Below, one piece after another: positions 37,895 to 64,000 of a DNA stretch of 64,000 nt (positions are counted from its first letter, which is position 1; each line of letters opens with the position of its first letter). The position numbers and the translations under genes were made by a program. The notes below the pieces were generated by a model, which saw only the letters and a list, made by a program, of their open reading frames with translations, had not been told where the DNA came from and ran no database searches. The stretch comes from Amorphochlora amoebiformis (taxonomy: Eukaryota; Cercozoa; Chlorarachniophyceae), in assembly GCA_054601695.1 (NCBI GenBank), contig BAAHQB010000025.1:1-64000 (forward strand). The letters run 5' to 3'.

Positions 37895-39052
37895 CTAGCC
37901 TGCATTAGCACTGGCATTAGCTTTAGCAGAGCACACAAGCTTCGACCTCGCTTCGTCAGCCCTGCTCAAATTTATACTCGCAGACTTGGTCCTCAGCACC
38001 GAAGAGAGGTCCGGTACGCTGAAAGACGGCCTCGCGGTATTTCTAGACGCCTGGGCACGTGCTAACCTACATGAAACCGCCCTCGAACCGCACACAGCTT
38101 CGACAATACCTGGGTTCCAGTGATATATCCAACAATTCATTTAGTTAACATGGTTTCTCATGGTCTCTATTGCTGGGCAGATATATGATTGTATAGGGTT
38201 AGGTACGGTTGGGATGGCTAAGCTTAGCAGTGTACATACATGTCGTGTAATGCTTACGCAATGGTTATGTTACGCTTATGTAATGCTCTTTCTGTAATGG
38301 TTATATTATGTGTGCTTATTCTTCTCATAAGCCTCATTGGCTCTCAGCGTTTTATGGTTATGTATTGCACATCCGTATCGAATATAAATGGTTAGGAATT
38401 GTTGATTCGAATATGACAGATATGCAATGCGTGTTCGTAACTTGGGTGATATGAAATGCGTGTTCGTAACTTGGATGAAGCATCCTCAGCTCACACATCA
38501 CGTCCCTAACCATCCTCGACCGCAAGCCCTAGCATTATTATCGCCTTATGTTACTAATACCGAACATGTTGTGAATCTCCTCTGAGCTCAAAACACCTCA
38601 AAAACCGAGGCTTTGGCCAGGCTCAGGGTGTAGCTTAGGGCTTAAGAAATAAGATTAGAATAGTATATAGGGGTTGGGGTTGGATAATAGTTCGTCTAGG
38701 CAAGGGTTAAAGGCAGGCTTCGGATTAACAAATAAGGGCTCGGATCAGGGTTGAGGAGAAGACCTTCGAGAGCGGCGATAATAACACTTCCGCTAGGGCC
38801 GTATTCGAATGCCGAGAGGCTATGGCGATGAGCTGGGTGTTAGGGTTGACCTTGAGGATAGCAACCATGCGCTTGTCATTTGGGTGGTTGTGGATCATGA
38901 GGTTAGGGTGCTGAAGAAGCTACGGCTTTACTTGGTTTCTGTGTGCCTCTACGTCGGCGCCGGACTGGAAGACGGCGTAGGGTCAGATTTTTATTACGCT
39001 CACACGTACACATATACATGTACACACACATATATATGTGTATATATATATG

Positions 39053-39123
<71 letters not shown>

Positions 39124-39366
39124 TAAATAACAGTGTGTATTAAATGTATATGCAGATATTCGCATTTGTAATGAGCATTTATAATAGTGATATTTTGGTT
39201 TATAATAGTGATATTTGCTTTTACTTACATATTCGCATTTGTAATGAGCATTTACAATAGTGATATTTTGGCTTATAATAGTGATATTTTGGTTTAAAAT
39301 AGTGATATTTGCTTTTACTTTTACGAGGAATTCCACGATTTCCAAACTGCCGGCCTCTGTTATGTA

Positions 39367-39404
<38 letters not shown>

Positions 39405-39428
39405 TAAATAATATAAATAAATAAATAA

Positions 39429-39464
<36 letters not shown>

Positions 39465-39589
39465 GAATTTAAGTGAATACATTAGTGTATTAAAAATGTA
39501 TTTGCACATGCATACACTCACATGTATTTAGTTATCTCAAAGGATATATAATATATATAATATATAAATATATATATATATATATATAC

Positions 39590-39676
<87 letters not shown>

Positions 39677-39758
39677 TTAAGTGAATACATTAGTGTATAA
39701 CATGTATTTGGACATGCACACACTCACATATTTACTTATCTCGAAGGTTATATATATA

Positions 39759-39811
<53 letters not shown>

Positions 39812-39878
39812 GTATATAATGAAACATAATATATGATCTGAAACTGAACCACCTGCAGCTTGGACGATAGGTGAAGGA

Positions 39879-39967
<89 letters not shown>

Positions 39968-41055
39968 AATGTATATATATTATATACATATATATGTATA
40001 TAAACATATTTTTGGAGTAAAACAACATGTTTGAAATTTGTATGCGGATAAAAACCTTGGCGTCCCCCTTCCAAATGTGCGCTTTTCAGACAGGCCCCAC
40101 CGCTAAATTTACCAAGCAATATCAGTAAATTTACCCTTATTTACTCCGAAAAATTAAAATTTCTTTAGAAGAAAATGATAAATTTAGATTAACACTTATA
40201 ATTAGCACTTTTGGATTACTTAACTAATTATGGGTAAAAGTTCTCATCTAATCTTGGCTAATATTCGATCGAATGGTATACATCTTAGCTATCCACATAC
40301 CATCTCGCCTGAACTCATGGATTCCAGGGTTTCCGAGGTTGAGAAAGAATGAAACCCGCTCCGTATTATGGCCGTGGATACGGTCGGTGGCACCCTGTCT
40401 GCGCACCGCCAGTTGAACAGGCGAACGAGGTGTGCATTCACTTGGAATGTCACTCAACGTGACATCTCATTCTGCAGTGGTAAGTGACATGTCACTTATC
40501 GTGTCACATTTCATCTCCCCACCATAACATACCGTTCCAGTGGTCACCAGATGTCACTCATGGTGAAGATACTGTAACGTTTCTGTTTGTTGTGCATACC
40601 CAACAAGATGTATGACCGCCTTTACTGTTGTTTGTGGCGCATACCTAACAAGATGTCTGACCACGTTTGCCCGTCCCTCCATGCAGGCCAGGCTCAGCGC
40701 AGTATTGCCATCCTGGAATATTGCATACAAACATAAATGCGTGCACTTCCAGTGATGTAGTATTTTGAGAAATGCACTCGATCTGATTTGTTGACATCCG
40801 CTTTTTGCTGGATGAGATATGACACGATTGCCTCTTCACCAAACTTTGCCGCAGTCTGAAAAAACAACAAATCGTGTGCTACTAGCATTTCCTTGTACGT
40901 TTTTCATGTAATGTTTTATATTATATATATACACACACACACACCTATATATATATAAATGTATTGCATAAGAGTATCGAACGTAATGAAATATCGACCA
41001 TAAGAGCAGTGAGTCCACTAGGGTTGGCATGGTCGATGTATGCCCCTTGCTTCAT
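37895..41055 (-). CDS. Ankyrin-repeat protein
   Basis: Clear exons: 40999-41055 (MKQGAYIDHANPSGLTALM), 40778-40855 (TAAKFGEEAIVSYLIQQKADVNKSDR) and 40645-40712 (DGNTALSLACMEGRANVVRHLV). Together they give two to three ankyrin units with the G-x-TAL, A-A-x-x-G and ADVN signatures. Further minus-strand exons fit at 38932-38964 (SGADVEAHRNQ), 38851-38910 (HPNLMIHNHPNDKR) and a terminal Ser/Ala-rich exon 37895-38067 ending in TAG. Phases match between the first two pairs but not across the 1.6 kb gap at 40.6-39.0 kb, so at least one small exon is missing. Ankyrin repeats mediate protein-protein contact; the partner is unknown. The start codon is unresolved; an open frame extends to 41181. Confidence 0.65.
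38100..38800. other. No gene; short internal repeats
   Basis: Contains several 'gcttatgtaatg/gcttacgcaatggttatgtta' words (38250-38310) and a direct repeat of 'atgcgtgttcgtaacttgg' (near 38427 and 38456). It is presumed intron of the minus-strand ankyrin gene. Confidence 0.5.
39040..40010. repeat. TA tracts and AATAGTGATATTT repeat
   Basis: (TA)n at 39050-39118, 39370-39392, 39433-39462, 39555-39672, 39765-39790 and 39880-39912, an (AAAT)n patch at 39393-39435 and (CA)n at 39920-39948. 'gcatttgtaatgagcattta' plus 'taatagtgatatttt' units are repeated at 39163-39310. Direct copies of 'atttaagtgaatacattagtgtat' are at 39467 and 39675. Confidence 0.9.
40020..40640. other. Unique intronic sequence, coding status unclear
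   Basis: Contains a GC-richer patch (40300-40450) with an open minus frame of about 70 codons but no recognised motif. Repeats of 'gtgacatgtcact' type lie at 40445-40510. A partial copy of the ankyrin exon edge is at 40587-40614. Confidence 0.4.
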
Positions 41056-41059
41056 CTGA

Positions 41060-42850
<1,791 letters not shown>

Positions 42851-42857
42851 GATGTAC

Positions 42858-43908
42858 ATGTTCCGTCTGTCCACGCTGCCTCTGGCTCGTTTCGGCAGCA
42901 GGGTGTGGATGCGTTCTCGTAGATTTCGAAAATTCAGCAGCGAAACACACAAGAGCGGAGGCAAGGAGGTCGTATACATCTTTTCAAACTTATTCGTGGG
43001 GTTTTCCAAAGCGGTCGATACACAGAGAGTTACGGAAAGGCGTGAAGGGGTTTTACTGGACACTGGATTCTCGATGGGAAGAGTCGTGGATTCACGATGG
43101 GGAGAGTACATGAGTAATTGGAATAAAAAGGACTGATAGTGAGATGTTCAATACCAGGTGCCTTGGATTCCAAGAATGAGATGGTTGCCACATTACACCA
43201 CCTTCCAACGATTTTGGCAAAGCATTGGCGGGTTAGCAACATAATTATTAATGGAAATTGCATTACGTACATATGCCTGACCATATGTCTGAACTAAATG
43301 TACACGATAAAGTGTAAATAATCAATCTCACTTGTCTTTATGCTATCAGATGGGCAGGATTTCGCGAATGGATGACCCGCAAGAGATTTATCACAATTTT
43401 CAACCAAAGTAGTACTGACACCATTAATGACTTGCATGACCAACTGCCGTTACGTCAGAACGTCATTGTTTTAAACTCTTTCACATACGTTTTTTAACAT
43501 CATTTTCCGATTGACAGAATTCGAGACATCCGCATCCGAGATGTGCGCGCACACTTCATTCTCCTTCCTCGCGCTCTCGTAAGTGAAACTCCCAAATATC
43601 ATCTTTCATATCTCCCCCAAGTCGTTTCTCTTCATTTAAGTCTCTGATCGTGTTCAGGTACTGGGTATCGGATAAACGCCATCGTCGACTGTGCGTTATG
43701 GCTTCCCTTGGTAAGTTAAATCACACCTCAGTATCAAACGAACAAGCCAATGACTGACACCGAACGCTCAGGATCCATCATGATTTTCAACTTCTGGCAT
43801 CCCGTTGGTTTTACTATGTGGTTGCAACTCAAGTGGAATGTTGTGTTCCTTGCGCTCAACTACGCATGGGTAATGACCAAGACTTTCTACCATTTTCTGT
43901 TTTATATT

Positions 43909-43960
<52 letters not shown>

Positions 43961-44228
43961 TTCAGGTATCCCAAATGGACAACGAAAGCCGTATGAAGTG
44001 GCTTGACGCTGCGGTACCTGTCAATTGCAATTCATACTAACAAAGAGATCACGCGTTCTTATCAGTACATAAGTATCCAACCCACCCGTAAACAGATTGA
44101 TAAAGAAGGAATCCACAGACATGTTTTCCCAAGCCTTCACAAGGTTGATTTTGGCCGCATCATGCGCAAAGCCACATGCAAGGTAAACCATATACTTTCA
44201 ATATATATGTAGATACACAATTGTTAGG

Positions 44229-44278
<50 letters not shown>

Positions 44279-44869
44279 CATTTAATGCAAACGTGCAGGA
44301 ATTTCCTCAAGGACACGTTCTAATTCGCGAAGGAGAGAAAACGGACGTCGTGTATCTTATCGTCAGGTAATGTATAACTAAATTCAATTTTTTTTTTTGC
44401 GAAGGGAACTAACTCCTACATCCTAATGTAATTGAATTTCCATCTTCAATATCTTATTTCGACTTCCTCCCAGCGGCACCGCCGAGGTGAGACACAACTC
44501 AGGCGAGCATACATGGGACGTACAGTCATCTCAGTTCGTGGTACTTCTTCCTCAATCATGACGCGTACTCGATCACACTCTGGGTGCGTTTGGCCGAAAG
44601 TGCTGAAATTTATACAAATTTTTTAGGGTACTTCCGGAGTTCATTCTTCGTTGTACATCGAGCGGGCTCATGAGACTGTTGTGGTTACCTCCCCATTTGC
44701 TCAAGTTTTGGAATGGAAGAAGGATAAGCTGGTACGAGCACAACAGCACATTTACGTGAGCCATGCAAAACGTGTTCTTATTTGGTATAATCTCAGATTC
44801 GTGTTATTGAAAACAATCCCAACATTCAGGCAGCTGTCGATGCGGTACGCATTTATACAAATATAAATG

Positions 44870-44904
<35 letters not shown>

Positions 44905-45149
44905 ATATATATGTGTATATACATATATAATTTATATATATATAATATATATATATTATCTATTAACATATGTAAATAGAGATACATTTATATACATTTA
45001 TATATTATTGGTGTGAGTATATATACCTATATATATACCTAAATATACATACATTTAGTATATTTAATCATTTCCTATCAGGCTTTGAGCATTGACCAAC
45101 TCCGAAAGGCTTTTGCCAAAGGGGTAACTCATTTTTTACCATGTACATA

Positions 45150-45214
<65 letters not shown>

Positions 45215-45242
45215 TATATATAGGTATAATATATATATATTG

Positions 45243-45280
<38 letters not shown>

Positions 45281-46011
45281 CGATGTAGTGATGTAATAGC
45301 AGAAAAGTGATTCGTTTGGTATGTTATGTTATCAGGGCCTAATTCCTAAAGACACTACTCGGATGTACGATCAGCTCGTGCAGGTAACTAAACTTACCTA
45401 TAATATAATGATACTAGTAAACACTCACTCTACCAATACCTTGCCAAAGCTTAACCAGGTCAAGTTTGAATCCTCTGACTCGAATATCATCTTTTTTTTT
45501 GCAGAGTTTGTTGGAAGAAGAGACTCATGTGTCTAAGAGGGCCAAGGTAATTCGAACACATACTAATGATGAGCCTGCTTTGCTTGTCAACATCAAAATG
45601 GCGTCATTCACCCCACGGCATGTTGAATATGCTCTTACGAGATGACCGATGCTCTTAGAGATAGATGAGCGATGACTGATAGCTTTCTGCTTTTTCCCTC
45701 ACAGGAGGCTTTGAGAAAATTCAGGCATTTGTACCACGTGCCTTCTTCCTACCATATCTCTACCATTGAGAAATATGGGTAACTTCGCTTTGTTAACTTT
45801 CCCTTGAGCTTGCTCTTGACATTTTGTCTTGTCTCTTTTGTCCTGGTGGTTATAATGTTATGTTAGTACGTACTGGTTGATTCTATCTAATAGTGGTTGA
45901 TTCTATCTAATAGTAGTAATACTAATCTCCAGATGGAGTGAGAGACAATTCCACAGGGGCTTTCGTTATCAGGTAAAACACACATACATCTATCATAATA
46001 TATATTCTGAC

Positions 46012-46042
<31 letters not shown>

Positions 46043-46073
46043 ATATATATATATATATATATATAATATATAT

Positions 46074-46107
<34 letters not shown>

Positions 46108-46277
46108 GATAATACATTATTGAAGTATGCCAGCCTCAATATGATATATTATGTCATATTCAATATATTTATGTCATATCCATATTATAGGACCCCAGTG
46201 ATGCCGAGTCTCTACACAGTGAAGGTGCTCTAAGTAATTGGCTGGGAGTCATCAGAAGATCTATTTATACGTCGTGA
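42858..46277 (+). CDS. Popeye-domain (cyclic-nucleotide-binding-like) membrane protein
   Basis: Seventeen exons of which 2-17 are well phased: 43350-43408, 43518-43578, 43658-43710, 43772-43869, 43966-44013, 44096-44182, 44299-44366, 44474-44540, 44627-44731, 44797-44844, 45082-45123, 45336-45383, 45505-45546, 45705-45778, 45933-45972 and 46191-46277. Exon 1 (42858-43105) is provisional; the model gives 424 residues. The N-terminus is Arg-rich (FRLSTLPLARFGSR), like a mitochondrial presequence. Membrane segments follow (SFSFLALSYWVSD; VMASLGSIMIFNFW; WNVVFLALNYAW), as in POPDC proteins. The cyclic-nucleotide-fold part has FPQGHVLIREGEKTDVVYLIVSG, ETVVVTSPFAQVLEWKKDKL and IENNPNIQAAVDA. Animal POPDC proteins bind cAMP; the DSPE motif is replaced here by GTSG-like residues, so ligand binding is doubtful. 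Introns are short (58-237 bases) and only some hold (TA)n. Confidence 0.85.
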
Positions 46278-48300
46278 TCATGGATATTGATTTTGGGACC
46301 TTCAAGACCTAGGTACCCCAGCAGTCAAGGTTCGTAGGCCTCGTCTGGTCATGTAAGATTTAGAAATACCTAGAACATAACCGCGTTTGAAAAAAAAAAT
46401 TTAGTCAATTCGGCCTACACGTTATATATCGCAGGGCAACTTGCATTGGATGAGAAAATTTTAATATTATCATGCATCATGCAATGAATATTTATTTGAT
46501 TTAACGATACAAGTTATGAAATTATTCTAGTTGTTGTATAATCTAGATAATCTAGTCACTCTAGTCACTAGAGACTAGAGAGACATCGCGGGGGTTTGTT
46601 TGTCGCGCGAATGATCTCTAGAATCTAAAGATGATTGATTATTCTAGTTATTATATTATCTAGATTATCTCAACTATCACCAAAAAACTCTAGAAACTAG
46701 TGAAAGCCTAGAAAGCCCGGCCCCATGCAATGTCTTACTTTCTAGATGATAATCTTGAGTCTAGTACATGTACTAGATGTAGTTACTGCATGCACGTACC
46801 CCATATCAGTCTAGAAAATATTATTACATATTGACACGTCCGCATACTCTAGATCTAGTAGATACTAGCTTGACTAGGTTGGGTCGCGTGACAACGCATG
46901 TAATTCAAGTGTGCCTATATCGTACGCCACGCGCGGTATATTGTTCACAATCTCGCAATGATTCTAGATTATATACTGCACGTATCATATACTAGATATA
47001 GTCTAGAACTCTAGATAGTAGTCTGTCAAGGTAGCTAGAGCTAGTGCTATTCAGTATGCAACTTGAACAATCAATGATTTGAATACCTTTAACTCTCGCT
47101 ATTACAGTATATGGGTTTCATATATAGTTTAGATGGTAAGACCGTCATAGCACCCGCTATTCCGAAAGTGTATATATACGTACGTACCAATCTAGCAGTA
47201 AACAATATCGTGAAACTTATCTAGCTTCAAGTATACGTACGTATACGTTTTCGTATACGTTTTCGTATACGTATGTACACGTACGTATGTGGTACTATAT
47301 ATACGTGCGTACCAGTACTAGCAATAAACAATATCATGAAACTTATCTAGCTTCAAGTATACGTACGTATACGTATACGTTTTCGTATACGTATGTACAC
47401 GTACATATGTAGTGCTACTACTACATACGTACGTATGTAGTGCTACTACTACATACGTACATGTACATACGTATACGAAAACTTATACGTATACGTATAT
47501 ACAATATTCGAATTCAAAGTGAACTACCCAGTACTAAACGTACGTATATACGTATACGTATACTAGCTAATATATAACTGTTATTGTATGTACGTATTAT
47601 ACTCAGTCATATACGGATTAGATTCGTATTCGCGTGGTTGCGTATACTAGTATACGTACCGGGTACATATCATGCGGCATCAATTTATTTATGTATGAGT
47701 AGGCTAGTACTAGTAGTATGTAGGCACGTTGTGTACGTACGAATGCATCATGCATCGTGATACCGATTATAGATCTAGTTTCGATCAATCACTAGAATCA
47801 TTCATAATGGTATATGCATACATACTAATAACTTTAGATGTTTGTAACCATGCATAATATGTATTATATATAATACAGTTGTAGCCCCGTCACGCCCCCG
47901 TGTAGTGAACGCAACATGTAAGCACTTCGGTTATATAAATCTACTGGATATAGGTAGAAAATATACACTTGTACACACTGGCAACCGATAATTGCAAATA
48001 AGTAGTGTAGTACACTACAGTTTATGCAATACAATTCATGATTCACATCGTATGTATCAACTAGATCTAGTGTATGGGATGAGGTTTACGCAAAGTTCAC
48101 ATGAGCAGTATCCGATAGTATAGTATAGTGCTCGGATCATAACGATTATCAATGATATCACGCGGGTAAAAAACTCATTATGTCCATGATGAATAGTTGT
48201 TTCAATTATACTTTCCGCGGCATGACCACATATCTATCTAATATTGAGCCAAGCACTACTAGACTATCGGCTTCGTCATCATCACCATTGAGCGCGCCGT
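46278..48300. other. Tail-to-tail spacer, CTAG- and TACGTA-rich, no TA tracts
   Basis: About 2 kb without an ORF and almost without microsatellite, unlike the rest of the window. At 46500-46880 there are at least 20 CTAG tetranucleotides (tctaga, actagt, gatctag). At 47170-47680 there are dense palindromes: acgtacgt, tatacgtata, and repeated blocks 'aacaatatcrtgaaacttatctagcttcaagtatacg' (about 47200 and 47326) and 'gtagtgctactactacatacgtacgta' (47409-47455). Confidence 0.75.
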
Positions 48301-48597
48301 TGCGTGCACAATACTATATATATATATATATATATATCTCATATAGTATAGAGACGACGACAGATACACTCAGCCAAATTGGAATTCGAAGCCTCCACCC
48401 CTAATGGTTGGTCAAAATAATCACTCAGCGCTGGTACATATTTGCCAAATTTGCAGGACAGGTAGAAGTATCTATCATGCTCAGGGTGCTCGTAGTATGT
48501 ATGGAGTATAAAGATAACAACAAGCGTACGTATTGATGACGGTTGTACTAAGATAAAAGGGAAATATCGAAGACGTGTGTATGTAGTATGCTCTTAC

Positions 48598-63730
<15,133 letters not shown>

Positions 63731-64000
63731 GTTAACTCCCGATGCCTATGAATTCGTGTTTAGCAGCTTGAGAAAGCTGGCAGCCGGGGTCGAATTGAAC
63801 CTAAATTAGTCGAACTGAACATATTTTCGCATGCCGCACGAAGAGGTTCTAGGAAGGTGATCTTACTCCCAAATACTATCCTCCCTGACACATATACTCC
63901 CCGTTACGAACTCGATGGCAAGCGCTCGGCAATCCACGGGCGATGCAGCTAAGTAATTTCTTACTGGATTCCGAACCCGATATTCTATTTTCTGTTTGTA
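63731..64000. other. Upstream of DNAJC7, no gene seen
   Basis: This holds the 5' UTR/promoter side of the minus-strand gene. No TATA-like or initiator motif stands out from the background. Confidence 0.4.

Overview
This is nuclear DNA of a microbial eukaryote. Genes are broken into many short exons with GT-AG introns. A very large share of the window is (TA)n microsatellite, mixed with (CA)n, (TAA)n and 10-70 bp minisatellites. Most of the long open frames (Tyr-Ile, Cys-Val or Asn-Thr strings) are translated microsatellites. The real genes were recovered by joining short exons with compatible phases. The gene content (CG-1 and bZIP regulators, a Popeye-domain protein, a possibly plastid-targeted soluble pyrophosphatase, and a relative of a bacterial RluA-type N-terminal domain) suggests a protist, most likely a photosynthetic stramenopile. 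That assignment is an inference.

Layout. 0.15-5.3 kb (-): a basic, low-complexity protein. 2.6-9.5 kb: TA tracts, dispersed repeats and minisatellites, with one likely minus-strand exon at 8.2-8.4 kb. 9.5-12.6 kb (-): a mosaic gene of coding minisatellites. 15.4-15.6 kb (-): exons of an unrecognised gene. 16.1-18.1 kb (+): soluble inorganic pyrophosphatase with an N-terminal presequence. 20.1-22.7 kb (-): a regulator-like protein. 23-27.4 kb: minisatellites. 27.5-31.3 kb (-): a gene joining a CG-1 DNA-binding domain to a C-terminal bZIP. 34.2-37.1 kb (+): the N-terminal domain of an RluA-family protein with no catalytic domain found. 37.9-41.1 kb (-): an ankyrin-repeat protein. 42.9-46.3 kb (+): a Popeye-domain protein in 17 exons. 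48.4-63.7 kb (-): a DNAJC7-type TPR/J-domain co-chaperone in at least 25 exons, about 1.5 kb of coding sequence spread over 15 kb.

Three patterns cut across the genes. First, introns carry the TA tracts, often right up to the splice sites. Second, several exons have a partial copy of their own edge in the adjoining intron; this occurs in at least three genes. Third, the three tail-to-tail (3'-3') spacers (18.1-19.9, 37.1-37.9 and 46.3-48.3 kb) are strikingly rich in CTAG and in TACGTA/TATACGTATA palindromes. No rRNA gene, convincing tRNA, CRISPR array or intact transposase or reverse transcriptase was seen.
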